From: Codonopsis lanceolata
Lineage: Eukaryota > Streptophyta > Magnoliopsida > Asterales > Campanulaceae
Length of the DNA: 64,000 nucleotides
Assembly (NCBI GenBank): GCA_013146195.2
Contig: CM028379.1
Span: forward strand, 108,660,793 to 108,724,792
Reading direction: 5' to 3'
In this document: positions 47,023 to 59,387 of the stretch, piece after piece
Numbering within the stretch: position 1 is the stretch's first letter
Layout of the letters: every line of letters starts with the position of its first letter
Notes under the pieces: generated by a model
Seen by the model: the letters and a program-made list of their open reading frames with translations, nothing else
The model's database searches: none
Told to the model about the DNA's origin: nothing
Position numbers and translations under genes: made by a program

Positions 47023-48440
47023 CGATTCACTTTTGTTCTAAAAAAATCAATTACTAAATATAATCACATCATACACGTAAGGAGGGAAAATCCTCGAGGC
47101 TCGTAATCACAACCAAAGTATGCACAACGTGAAAATATTCATAAATTGATAATTTAAACAAAAGAAATAAGATAGAACAAATCTATCAAGCACATATCAT
47201 GTACATAAATATTTTCACTACTGAAAATAAAATTATTGGGTCTCGTATAGTTCCAATCGCAATTTTAGAGCCCAAAACGACAATTAAATATGCGAAAAAT
47301 GACTTAAAATAGTTTAAAATTCACAAAGAATTTTAAAAAAATTCATAACAGTCCCAAATAGCCCTAAACAGTCACAAAATGAAAAACCAGCCCTTTGAAT
47401 TTTTTTTGAATTTTTTATAAATCAAAAAACAAGTTTTTATACTTCCAGGCTGAATTGACCAAAACAGAGGCCACCATTGGACTCAGAAGGCCAAAATACT
47501 TTTAGACGCGTCGGCCGTTTCAAAAACGGAGCTCCACAGACGCCGCACGCGCCACCTGCGCATATGGGCTTCCTGGGACATGCTGATTGGACGTAGGGCT
47601 GACGTCACTGATGACGTGTCAGGGCTGACGTCACGTTGACATTGATGACGTGGTAGTTGACATGTCAGGGCTAATGTCACTAATGACGTTACCATATATG
47701 GTGTCATTGGAGTGGGTCCTACTTGCTGACGTGGCAGTTGACATGGCGAACACGTGATCAGTCAACTTTTTGACCGTTGACCAGTCAACAGTTGACTGGT
47801 CTTCCACGCAGTGGTTCACGCGCCCAGCCGGAGCGTGTCATCCATGCGCCGCCTTCCCGTTCTTCGATGAGGTCGCGAAGGGTGGCGTTGGATTCGTCTC
47901 GTCAAGTACTTTTCAGTCATATACTTTTTACATCGAAAGGAGTGCCACAAAAGGCATGTACATCGAGGCCGAGAGTGGGGGTCGTAGGACGCCTATTTTT
48001 CAACCTTAAAAAACAATTCGCGAACGTGATTTGCGAACCAACTTCGCGAGGCCGTAAAACATTCATTTTAAGTCCAAATTAAGCATATAATATGTCGTTG
48101 GAAAGCCCTTGCGGAGTACTACATGTACAGTCCATAAAACCATAGTTTTACAGAAAATAAATAGGTCAAAACAACATGCAAAGTTTCAGAAAAATCAATT
48201 TTCAACAAAACTTGGGTTTGCGATATTTTGAAAAATACCCAACGGATTTCAACGAGAATTTATTATGTTGTTCGCCTCGTCATATGGAACTCAGACATAT
48301 AAATTTCTCTCGAAAATAAAATCGTTTTACACATAAAATAATGAAACTCATTTGGTTCGTTATCGGGTAAAACTTTTAAATAAACCCAAAAACAAAAGCA
48401 TGTAATTCATGGCATAACGAAACAAGCAATTAAACATATA
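46936..48440 (-). mobile_element. Copia leader region downstream of the LTR (second, partial internal region)
   Basis: Between primer site and gag. 46936-47125 and 47640-48280 match the other leader (53653-54420). It includes an (AT)n run at about 46972-47020 and a dense set of TGACGTCA/TGACGT and TTGAC words at 47590-47800. Confidence 0.75.
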
Positions 48441-48453
48441 GGCTCTGATACCA
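48441..48453 (-). promoter_or_regulatory. Primer binding site for initiator tRNA-Met
   Basis: Minus-strand TGGTATCAGAGCC, one base after the LTR end: the standard Copia minus-strand DNA priming site. Confidence 0.9.
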
Positions 48454-48454
48454 A

Positions 48455-48951
48455 TGAAGGATATATATACATATATCACACAAGTTCGTTATCTATAAGG
48501 AGTAATCATGAGTTACCTCGTGCGAACTTGAACTTTGAGCGAAGCGGAAGACTTTCTGCTTGAGCTACGATCTTTGTATGTCACGATCAACAATCCTACA
48601 AGTCTCTCTCGTCGGATTGATATCACATATTACGAATATCAATCACTGGTTCACACCGCAAATCCAAGTCTCTTGATGGTTAGGCTAGAGGGAGTATTTC
48701 GTGAGATAGAATTTAGGAGAGAGAGAGAGGGCGGCCAACATAGAAGACGTGTTATTCCAATTGTTAGGTGTTAGGGTTTTACCCCTTTAGTTGCCCTATT
48801 TATATTATTACCAAGAAACTCTATTTCTTGTAGGTTAAGTTAAGTCAATCCCGAACCCCTTCAGATTAGAAAACTAATTAACCTTTAATAATATAAATAT
48901 ATTCTATGTGAGCGGAAGTAAATAATTGGGCCACAAGCCCAATTACTAACA
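48455..48951 (-). repeat. Copia LTR, 497 bp
   Basis: On the minus strand it starts TGTTAGTAATTGGGCTTG after a purine tract and ends TATATATATCCTTCA before the primer site: TG...CA ends. A TATA box (TATAAATAGGG) lies at about plus 48794-48804. No second LTR exists in the window. Confidence 0.88.
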
Positions 48952-48963
48952 TCTCCCACTCGC
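48952..48963 (-). promoter_or_regulatory. Polypurine tract of the Copia element
   Basis: Minus-strand gcgagtgggaga, directly before the LTR start; primes plus-strand DNA synthesis in such elements. Confidence 0.8.
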
Positions 48964-50036
48964 ACACATGGACTCACATCTCTAACCACATCGTATCATC
49001 AAAACCCGTTAAACATTGCCTCTTCATATTGGAAGTGAATCGTGCGACATGACGAGAAAGATAAAGGGTGGAACATTATACCAAATCACCATCTGACCAG
49101 TATAGAACGTCCTCGTTAGAAAACAAAACTCGTCTATACCCCAGACTGTATATACACATCAATTTAAGCATCCTCAATCCCTCAAGAGCGGTGCTTAAAC
49201 CTCAACATGTTTGTGTATCAAGATCAATCTCTTGAACCGTATGTTCAATATGATCGCCATGGCATTGAAACACAAAAATAGAGATGCATATCATACTATC
49301 TTCCTTAGACACTCATATCAATCACTCTTGATTAACTGCTTTCCCAGCAATGCTCCGTAGGACTGTATGTGCATAGCCCGTTGGTCGGCATGCCAAAGTA
49401 GCATCATCAACATCTAAGTTCATGATATAGTTCTAAGTCACATAGGGTATATTCGTGACCTAGATTTGATCACTAGAACTCACACAGTGATGAAGCAGGG
49501 ATCATTCAATCACTTTCTTAAGTCGCATTATAGTCACATACAGTATGATGTGTATGCTATGGCCGAACTCCCACACGAAGTAGGCATGTCATGCTCAAAC
49601 GCCATACGAACCTTCGTCTAGCCGCCCTTCTGGCGTCTAACCTGAGTACTTAAAAGTAGTCACTCTTCTAGTGTCTCCTTTTAAGATCTCACATTCAGAC
49701 TTTTCCTTGGGATATAAAGTCGACCTTTATAAAAGGTCTCATCTTGGCCGTATGCCAAGACGATAAATGTAATGTCATTTGCGTACCCCCCTTCGTAGGT
49801 GCCAAAGACTTTTACTATCTCAGCTTGCTCGCCCACCTAGTGACTAGGTGAATTATCAGTGTGAGAGGGCCATTTCAATATCTACAACATCTTTTTAATC
49901 AAAATATATATGCTACGCAATTTCATATTAAAATATCCAATTAATACATAAAAGGAATAAAATGAAACTACAATTTATTCAAACTATAATGAAAAATAAT
50001 AATCAAATGTCAACAAAAGTGTTCTCAGAATAAATG
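48964..50036 (-). other. Long 3' non-coding region of the Copia element
   Basis: About 1.1 kb between the end of pol and the polypurine tract; no open frame of note on either strand. Confidence 0.6.
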
Positions 50037-53000
50037 TCAAATCCTACGAAACCTTAGACCCAACATATGATCCTGAAAGATCTCTCTAGCTAGAGGCTTA
50101 TTCATATGGTCAGCCAACATGCTTCTAGTAGGAATATATTATAGAACAACTTTCTTTTATGTAACCATGTCTCTAGTGAAATGGTACTTGATATTAATGT
50201 GTTTCGTCTTCTTATGATACTTGGGATCTTTAGTGTAACCTAAAGCAGCCATGCTATCACAAGCAATGATTACAGGACGATCCACATGTGTCGTAACATC
50301 AAGATGTTGAAGAAAACTCCTCAACCACATAGCTTCTTGAATCGCAGCTGAGCAAGTCATGTACTCTGACTCCATCATAGATAAGGCGGTGCTAGTCTGT
50401 CGCTTGCTACTCCAAGAGATAGCTCCACCACTAAGGAGAAAAGTGTAGCCCGAAGTAAATTTATAACCATCTACATCTCCAGCCCAATTCGCGTCAGTGA
50501 AACCTTTCAAGGTCAAATCCCCACCTTGGTAACACAGGGTTAAATTTGTGGTTCCCACCAAGTAATGTAGAACCCTCTTCACTGCCATCCAGTTTTGAGG
50601 TCCAAGATTACTTTGGAATCGACTCAACATCCCAACTGCAAAGTATAGGTCAGACCGAGTACACACCATAGCATACATCAGGCTTCCTACCGCATTCGCA
50701 TATGGAGTCGTAGACATTCTCTTCTTCTCTTCTTCATTCTTAGGGCATTGGTTTGTACTAAGGACACATCTTTTTTCCATTGGAGTGACAACAGGTTTTG
50801 AGTTAGTCATGCCAAATCGTTCGATAACTTTCTTAATGTAAGTCTCTTGAGACAAACCAAGAAATATTTTCGAATGATCCCTAATGACTTTTACTCCAAG
50901 CACATAGCTTGCTTCACCCAAGTCTCATATCGAAAGCATACCACTCTTTAGTGGCATTTATCATCTCCATATCATTCCCAGCTAGTAGGATGTCATCAAC
51001 ATATAATGATAGAATCAAGATCTTTTTCTTAGATCGTTTAACATACACACAGTGGTCTTCCCCAATCATCACAAAGCCAATTGAGGTTATCGCTTGATGA
51101 AAGCGAATGTACCACTGTCTAGATGATTGTTTGAGACCATAGATGGAACGTTTGAGTCGGCACACTATGAGCTCTTGTCCCTTGACTTCAAAACCCTCTG
51201 GTTGAGTCATATTGATCTCTTCATCTAGTTCTCCATTGAGAAAAGAAGTTTTAGCATCCATCTGATAAATTTCTAGATCCATGTGCGCTACTATCGCTAG
51301 GATTAGGCGAACAGAGGAAAATCTCACCACAGGGGAGAATGTCTCCTCATAGTCTAAACCCTCTCTTTGGGTAAAGCCTTTCGCCACAAGACGTGCCCTA
51401 TGTTTATCAATTGATCCATCTGCCTTTCGCTTGACTTTGAAAACCCATTTGTTTCCAATAGTCTTGCGACCTTGAGAAAGATCAACTAACTCCCAAACCT
51501 GATTCTTTTTCATAAAGGAAATTTCATCTTCCATTGCAGTCATCCATTCATTGTTTGTAGGTAAAGAAAGAGCTTCTTTGAACGATGTAGGCTTACTAGA
51601 ATTGTAAGAAGTAGTTAGGAAAGATTCCTCTTCGATCGCAAATCGATGACGAGGTATATTTCCACGTTTACTTCTTCGCTCTAGTATCGGACTCCCACTC
51701 GGATGAAGATCACCTTGACTCTCATTGGCGACTTCCATAGGCTCAACCTCATGTTGTACCGTAGGATTAGGTTGAGGCAATTCCCCACCTTCGTCAAAAG
51801 ATGTCATATGTTCTTCTTCCATCTCAAAAAGTTCAAAGTCTTTCCTAACTTCACCTATATGTGGGAAATCATTCTCAATGAAATCAACATTGCGTGACTC
51901 TGTTTCAGTCATTCCTATGTCAGGTTTTCCACCGTACATAACATAACCCTTTGAGGTATCTGAATACCTTATGACAGCACACTTGTTTCCTCTAGGGCCT
52001 AGTTTTCCAAACTTATTGGAGGTACTATGGACATAACTTGCACAACCCCAACGATGAAGATGCCCCAATTTAGACTTCTTATCTTTCCAAAGTTCATAAG
52101 GGGTTGTGGGAACTGACTTAGAAGGCACTCGGTTAAGTATGTAGGCGGCAGTCATTAGCGCATCCCCCCAAAACGAAATTGGGAGGTTGGCTTGTGCCAT
52201 CATTGACCTAACCATTTCCAACAATGTTCGATTCCTTCGTTCTGCAACACCATTTTGTTGCGGAGTTCTAGGAATTGTAAACTATCAGCGTATTCCCCTT
52301 TTCTCACACAATTCTTTAAATTGATCAGATAAATATTCGCGGCCCTGGTCAGTTCTAAAAGTTTTTAAGCTTTTATCCTTTTGATTCTCAACCTCTGCGA
52401 GGAATCGCTCAAAACACTTAAAAGCTTCATCGCGGTGAGAAATAAGGTAAACATAACCATAGCGTGTGTAGTCATCGATAAAAGTGAGAAAGTAGGAAGC
52501 TCCATGACGTGCCTTAACATTCATTGGTCAGTAAATATTTGAATGGACTAACTCTAATGGATGTGTGGCTTTTTTTGCCTTACTAAAAGGCTTTTGGCAA
52601 GCTTTTCCTGCCAAACAAGATTCACACAAGGGTAGGTTGGCTTTGCTGAGAGACCCCAATAGGCCTTCTCTAGCCAATCTAGTCATCCTATCTTTTCCTA
52701 TATGTCCAAGTCTAGCACGCCATAACTCAGAATTAGAATCATCATATACCATACAAGAAGAAGAATTAACAGAAGAATTATGGGAATCCAACAAATCTAA
52801 TTTAAAGAAATTATCTGACAAAAAATCATGTCCCAAAATTTCATCACCAAAACAAATATCCAAGTGATCATCACTAAAATTAAAAGAATATCCATGTCCT
52901 AGCAATTGTACTACTGATAATAGATTATGTCGAATTCCAGGTGCATAAAGAACTTCATGAAGAGTCAATGTGCGTCCATTCCGCAATTGAAGTTGGTATG

Positions 53001-53652
53001 AGCCAACTCCTTTGACTTCAACAGACGAACTGTTGCCTATGAAAATTCTTCTTGTACCCGCAAGAACTTTTCGATAATCTACAAATCCTCCTCGATCCCT
53101 TGTCACATGTTTTGTGGAGCCCGACTCTATAATCCACACAGGGAGAGATTTGGCTAATAAAACATGAGAGCAAACACAATTTTGCAAGGAGATAGGATTA
53201 AGGGATACCGTCTTAGGTTCAAGATCACAAGTCCGATCTAAATGACCCAATGTACCACAGTTGTAGCACTTCTGCTTAGCAATATCCTTTTTGCCTCTAC
53301 GACGTTTAGTTATCTTATTTAGTTTTGGTAGATTCTGAGCTTACATTCCTTTAACTTGTTTCTTACGTTGCCCATATGACTTGCGTGGACCCTCAAGGGA
53401 AACAAGACAAAGTTCACAAGTTGCAACACTCATTGTGCGACTAGTATCATAACATTTAGCCACAAGCTCATCTTTGCGATTTTGAGCTAGGGAAGAATTA
53501 CCCAACTTTGGTTTAGTCATCACGGTATCTAAGTTCTCAAGAACCTCTTGCTCGTGTAGCAAACACATGATTTTTCTTTGCCAAACACTATAGTTTGAGC
53601 AACACAATTTCTTATCCTTGTTAAGGTGAACAGTTACATTCTTAGAAGCCAT
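50037..53652 (-). pseudogene. Copia gag-pol, many stops
   Basis: Minus-strand polyprotein from ATG 53652, in the usual Copia order. Gag is short (an internal deletion after TRTMSVATCE) with a TAA at 53341-53343. A CCHC zinc knuckle follows (CYNCGTLGHLDRTC). In the protease the normal DSGA reads ESGS. The integrase zinc finger has LGH and CESCLAGK. In the integrase core, HSD reads HSN, a TGA follows at about 52524, and TGA-TAG lie near 52280. Reverse transcriptase has KHRARLVAKGFTQREGLDYE and an intact YVDD. A frame break lies near 50915. RNase H has TDANWAGD and MESEYMTCSAAIQEA, with late stops near 50157 and a final TGA at 50037. The element cannot act on its own. Confidence 0.9.
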
Positions 53653-54420
53653 TTCACTACAATTTATTGCAAAAAATAAGACATTAGCATAAATATTTCG
53701 ATTCACTTTTGTTCTAAAAAAATCAATTACTAAATATAATCACATCATACACGTAAGGAGGGAAAATTCTCGAGGCTCGTAATCACAACCAAAGTATGCA
53801 CAACGTGGCAGCTGACATGTCAGGGCTGACGTCACTGATGACGTCACCAGATAGGGTGTCATTGGAGTGGATCCCACTTGCTTAGGTGTCGGACATGTCA
53901 TCAGTCAACTATTTGACCGTTGACCAGTCAATAGTTGACTGGTCTTCCACGTAGCGGTTCGCGTGCCCAGCCGGAGCGTGTCATCCACACGTCGTCTTCC
54001 CGTTCTCCGATGAGGTCGCAGAGGGTGGCGTTGGATTCGTCTCGTCGAGTACTTTCCAGTCATATACTTTTTACATCGAAAGGAGTGCCACAAAAGGCAC
54101 GTACATTGAGGCCGAGAGTGGGGGTCGTAGGACGCCTTCCCTAAAAACCGATTCGCGAACGTGATTCACGAGCCAACTTCGCAAGGCCGTAAAACATTCA
54201 TTTTAAGTCCAAATTTAACATATAATATGTCGTTGGAAAGCTCTCGCGGAGTAATACATGTACAGTCCATAAAACCACAGTTTTATAGAAAATAAACAGG
54301 TCAAAACATCATGCAAAATTTCGAAAAAATCAATTTTCAACAAAACTTGGGTTTGCGATATTTTGAAAATTACCCAACGGATTTCAACAAGAATTTAGTA
54401 TGTTGTTCGCCTTGTTATAG
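53653..54420 (-). mobile_element. Copia leader of the long copy, truncated before the primer site
   Basis: Matches 46936-48290, but lacks about 520 bases between acaacgtg and gcagctgacatgtc (junction near 53808), and stops matching at 54420. The 5' LTR is missing. Confidence 0.75.
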
Positions 54421-54439
54421 GGTTTCGAATTTTTTTAGT

Positions 54440-54610
54440 TATTTGGTTTCTTTAATTTGTTTCTTTTAGTTTTGTGTTTTTTAATTGTTCTACTGGTATT
54501 TTGTTTCAATTATTTTTTAAAGCTTTTTGTATTTGGTTTTGCTGGGAAGGTACGAAATTGGTCCTTGAAGAAGAAACATGGTCTCTTAATTTGTTCTTTG
54601 GGTCTATCCA
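54440..54610. repeat. Repeat shared by both flanks of the Copia block
   Basis: aatttgtttcttt(t/c)agtttt, ttgttctactgg, attttttaaa and gaagaagaaacatggtctct also occur, in order, at 46470-46625 on the other side. Confidence 0.6.
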
Positions 54611-54999
54611 ATCCGCACCACTCCGACCCCGCGACTACATCAACGGTAAGTTATTTGCTTTTTGTATTATGTTTCTCTTTTATTCTCCTGTTTTGTTCAC
54701 ATATTTGTTTCCACTTATTGGCTTGACTGTTTTTTGTTTACCATTGTACACTTCATCTAATAAAATTCATTTTTTTATCCAAAGGAAAACATTGAATTCA
54801 GTTCCCATCTACATAACAATTTAAGGCAGTTACTAGAAAGTTACAGCTCATACATGAACCGGATTGATCTTACTGCATAGGTTAGTCCTGTCAGATGAAA
54901 ATTATTAGAAACTTAGGAAATTAGTTTTCTACATTCCTTTATGTTTGTCCGTTTTTCTCATGTTTTGTTCACATTTTTGTTTCCACTTATTGCCTTGCC

Positions 55000-55112
55000 A
55001 AGTTTTTGGGTTTTAATTTGAGTTTTTTGTTCTTCCAAGTTTTTGGGTTTTAATTTGAGTTTTTTGTTATTCCATGTTTTTGGGTTTTATTTTGAGTTTT
55101 TTGTTCTTCCAA
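55000..55112. repeat. Three tandem units of ~38 bp
   Basis: gtttttgggttttaatttgagttttttgttcttccaa-type units, with a fourth, separate copy near 55270-55310. 54611-55000 and 55310-56150 hold no recognised gene. Confidence 0.85.
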
Positions 55113-56199
55113 GCTTCATGAGGATCTTACCTTGAGGACGAAACACAGTGATTGAAAAGTCAGAGTTGTTGTATTGTTTCATTAGGGTACGAAAGAACCA
55201 AAGGGCATTAGTTATATTTTATATGGTGTCTGTGTAGAGTTTTGATTGTTGGTTCTGAGTTCTTCCCTTTTTGGGTTTTAATTTTTTGAGTTTTTTGTTC
55301 TTCCAATTTTCTGAAATTGATATTTTTTGCAAAATCACATAATGGTTTTCGCAACCTATTTGCCTGATTTCCTCCTCCAAACTCCTTTGTAGCGTTTCGT
55401 AGGGACGGTGACTGATTGACCCAAAATCAGTCGAGTTCGGGATCAAAACAATGTTTAAACTGGACTTAGAAATATTAAACTGCATGCTGAAATACCATGC
55501 ATCAACACTGGAATGCAATCAATGTTTATCATGAAATCGTTTTGTCTAGATTATTGAAAAAACCCTTAACAAGTTTTTTTTGGATATAAATACACAAAGG
55601 AGAATGAAGCATTAATGTTCTTCATGGGAAATACACCCTACTTTTCTTGGATTTGGGCTTCCATAAAATTGTATTTAGTAGTTGGGTTCCAATTTCCCAT
55701 AACATTGTAATAATCTGATTATATTCAATCTCAATTCTCAAAGCTAGATGCCTAGACCCTACAACTTTTTTGGAATTGGGTTGGCTACGACAGTCAACAG
55801 CCTACAACTATGATAAAGAAAAAAGAACTATTTCGTAATTGAATGAAGAAATTATGGCTGATACATTATTGATTGTTGAGTAAAAATGTTTAACCCATTA
55901 TAGAATTTGTGCGTATCAGGCTACACATTTAAAATCTTTTGATATTTGGTTTTGAAATTTTAAGAGTTACCGTATTTCATTTAGTAATTTTTTTGTAATT
56001 ATTTTATCTAATTATCAATTTTTGCATTTCAATTTCTACTTAAATTATTTACAAAATCTATGCAGCAACTTCCTCTATATAGACCAATCATCAGCTTCAG
56101 AAAAAGGAAAAGAACCGGTGCCACCATCTTCACAAAGCTAGCATGTGAGTGCCCCGGGATATGATCCCCCCGGATCGCGCGCTCCCTTTTTTAGGGAAA

Positions 56200-56690
56200 C
56201 ACGCGGCTCGGGGAGGACATCACTCTTTCCATTCCATCTTCCCTTGTTTAGGGGAAAACAAAATTAAAAGTGCAAAAAGAGTGTTGTCAAAAGCGCGTTG
56301 AATACGCCTCGGTCACTGAGTGTGCTTTAGTCCACTATGAGTGCTTTGGATTTTTCCATATCTCATCATCCCTTGTTTAGGGGATAACAAGATACAGAAA
56401 ACGCATCACCCTTTTCATTCTCATCTTCCCTTGTTTAGGGGAAAACAGAAAATTGCAAAAAAAAAAGGATGTTGCGAAGGCGCGTGGGAACACGCCCTGC
56501 CTCACTGTGAACTTGGGTTCATTCTAGATTACTATGAGTGCTTTGGATTTTTCGTGTCTCATCCTCCCTTGTTTAGAGGAGAACAAGATACAGAAAGTGC
56601 ATCACCCTTTTCATTCTCATCTTCCCTTGTAAGGGGAAAACAGAAAAGTGCAAAAAAAGGATGTTGTGGGCCTCACTGTAATCCAAAATG
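56200..56690. repeat. About three tandem units of ~200 bp with cccttgtttagggga hairpins
   Basis: Landmarks actatgagtgctttgga, catcccttgtttagggg, aacaagatacagaaa, cttttcattctcatcttccc and gtgcaaaaa(aa)ggatgttg recur. The short palindromic word tcccttgtttagggga appears about six times. Confidence 0.8.
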
Positions 56691-56699
56691 TTGTAACAG

Positions 56700-57540
56700 A
56701 GTCGCCATCTTTATTTTAAGGAGAAATAAAGAAAATCCAAAAATAACCAGAGTTTGCAAAAAGGGGTTCGGAGGCTAAGTTACGAGGTGGGAAGGTGTTA
56801 GGCACCCAACTCGCCCTTTCAGTCTCAAAAATAGTTTTTGGCTAAAATATGCTTTTATTATATTTATTTAGCAAATGAAATAAAGCATTTAAATAGATAT
56901 ATATGTATTTACATTATTACAGACTTGTAGTCGCTTCCTTCCAATAATTACAAATACATTTATAAATATTTGGCCATAATAATGACTCTTTTTAGTGCTA
57001 TTTTCTATAAAATCCGGGCAGCATAACTGCTTATATTTTTACATTGGGCCGGCTGAAAATAATACTTTTTATAAATCCTCTTAAAGGCTTACCTTTAAGA
57101 GCGTATGTTGTGCTCGCTCTGTCCTTCCAGGAGAAGGAGTATTTTTTTGTTGTGGAGATTTGAGCAGAGTAACTGCTTCCGAAAGTTGCTTTCTGGCACC
57201 AGGAAACTGGCGGAGCAACTGCTTGCTTTTTTGCTGTTGTTTGCTTACTGCTAGCGGAAATCGGGCAGAGCAACTACTTGCTTCTAGCGGATTTGGCCTC
57301 TGGATTCGGGCAGAGTAACTGCTCTTTTTTGGATTTTTGGACCGGGGAAATAGGGTGGAATCCTAGCTGGGAGGCTAAGGTTCACTTTAACCGATTGGAT
57401 TTAAGTTTGGAGGAGATTTGACAGAGCTTCGAGGCTTTTTGGAGGAGGGGAACTCTCTCTCTCTCAAGACGATCGCTCACTGCGTACTTTGAAAGCGGTG
57501 TGTGAACTGTGTATGTTCCGTCTCGTGAGTGAGTGGTGTG
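56700..57540 (-). other. Leader-like region under a minus-strand TATA box
   Basis: Four diverged copies of gggcagag(c/t)aactgcttgc occur at about 57150-57330, with a GA-rich run (57462-57474 on the opposite strand). A minus-strand open frame at 57031-57273 has no recognised features. The word gaaggtgttaggcaccca (56791-56808) is a common element of plant repeats. Confidence 0.4.
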
Positions 57541-57561
57541 AATTTTCACTACCAAATGCCT

Positions 57562-57570
57562 CTATTTATA
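57562..57570 (-). promoter_or_regulatory. Candidate TATA box, minus strand
   Basis: TATAAATAG followed ~30 bases on by a plausible start region. The upstream part (57655-57790) contains gcgccacccatg-type words, also found upstream of the plus-strand TATA at 62847. Confidence 0.5.
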
Positions 57571-58239
57571 GGCTGAAGAAGGGACTCCTTCGTCATTAAG
57601 TTTTTTTTCTTCTGTGCTTCATCAGCTTGTACCGCACGCTTGAGAGATTGTACCAGAGGCAAAAAACTACAGTGCATTGAGCACTATTGGGTGCCACCCC
57701 CATAGGAAGTGGGCGATGCGCCTGGATCCACCATGGGTGGCGCCTGGGGTTTCTCTCGTGCTGCTTTTTGACACTTTGGCCCCTTGCATTTCACTGTTTA
57801 CGTATCCTGCTTTTCCTTTTGCATTTTTAAACCCTGTAACTTGACATTTGTTAAGTTTTAACAGGTCTTGATATTTTATGTCATGTTACATACCAGGGGT
57901 ACGAAATTGGTGTGTCTACAGAGCCCCTCAACGAGGGAGTTTACGGGTAACCCGAAGCTTACCGAGTAAACGAACATCGTTGATAAGAAATAGACTCCCA
58001 AATTTTGTGGAAATTATAATGGGGAGTAATGCAACATGTAGCAGTTTATAATGCATGTCAAATCTCATATATCCTAGACATATTTAGTCAGTTATAGCAT
58101 TTTATCGTAGTTTTTAAGCTGATATGCAAATTAAATGCTCTGATGGTCGGACCTATCGAGATAGGTCGCCTACGTATCCCTTAATAAAATGAATCAGACC
58201 AAACGTAGTTCGACCTGATGCAAACAAACAACAGTCATA

Positions 58240-58750
58240 CTGGTGGGACATCATCATAAAACATTGCATCCTCATGGATAGGCACTCTTCGTCGAACGTA
58301 ATGGTGGAACCAATCTTTTCCCTAAGAGACCCGGGGTATGCACCCCTTGCGGAAAAGATCCAACAACCAGGTGGAACACATCATCAAACATTGTATCCCC
58401 AGGGATATGCCCCTTCGTCGAGCACAATGGTGGGACCAATCTTTTCCCTAAGTGACCCGGGGTATGCACCCCTTGCGGAAAAGATCCAACAAACCAGGTG
58501 GAATACATCATTAAACATTGTATCCTCAGGGATAGGCACCCTTCGTCGAACATAATGGTGGGACCAATCTTTTCCCTAAGTGACCTGGGGTATGCACCCC
58601 TTGCGGAAAAGATCCAATAATCAGGTGGAACACATCATAAAAACATTGTATCCTCAGGGATAGGCACCCTTCGTCGAACACAATGGTGGGACCAATCTTT
58701 TCCCTAAGTGACCCGGGGTATGCACCCCTTGTGAAAAAGATCCAACCAAT
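58240..58750. repeat. Four tandem units of ~127 bp
   Basis: Units end at about 58370, 58498, 58624 and 58750. Each holds acattgtatcc(t/c)cagggata, cccttcgtcgaac, ggtgggaccaatcttttccc and ggggtatgcaccccttgcgg. Open frames on both strands through the array reflect the ~3n unit length and are not genes. Confidence 0.92.
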
Positions 58751-58789
58751 AGATAAGATGCATGTAGGTAAAATATGAATACTTTACCT

Positions 58790-59040
58790 TTCATTACCTT
58801 TTCTTGCTTTTGTTCTGTTCCTTGTTTTTTTCGCTTTGCTGCTTGTTGTTTTCTTGCACTGCTTTTCTTTCTTTTACTTTCTTGCTGCATATTTTCTTTT
58901 CTTTGCTGCATTTCTTTCTTTGCATTTCTGAATTTTTTCTTCTTGTTGCATTTCTTTTTCTGCTGGGGATTTTTACCTTTGCCGTTGCATTTTTCTTTTG
59001 CTGCTGCTGCTTTTCTTCTTTTCTGACCTTTTTGTGGCTA
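58790..59040. repeat. Pyrimidine-rich low-complexity tract
   Basis: ctttgctgc(a)tttc-type words; long open frames here are compositional. Confidence 0.75.
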
Positions 59041-59387
59041 GCCTACTAGGGATATGAGCTTTCTTTTGACCATTGATGGATGGCCGTCAATTTTTGTTAA
59101 AAAAGCTAACTTTGTTAACCTTCCGTTAAGCTTTCAGGGCCCTTCTGCAATTTGGGCAAACTTGAGAGTTTGGATGCTGCACTTGAACTTTGGAGGGGGG
59201 AAGTGAAACTTTCCACCCCTTTCAATCTTCACTTACGGGAAATGAAGGAAATTAAGCAGCAGTAGCAACCATTTCTTTCCTTCCTTCGTCATTTTTATTC
59301 TCTGCCATTGTTGTTGCCGAGCTCATTTCGTCATTTATAATCCTTTTCTCGATTTTCTTTCGCCAAATTGTTTGTTTTGCTTAATAG

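Noticed and set aside
55219..55518. Open frame of 99 codons, minus strand
   Set aside because: Lys-rich tail comes from the gttttttgttc repeats; the rest shows no recognised motif.
58272..58911. Open frames of 85-93 codons on both strands with repeated VGSFPQGVHTPG-type residues
   Set aside because: They follow the ~127-bp tandem units and the adjoining low-complexity tract; no start context, no non-repeat domain.
58775..59049. Phe/Leu/Cys-rich open frames suggesting membrane proteins
   Set aside because: Produced by the CTTT-rich tract; composition alone explains the hydrophobicity.
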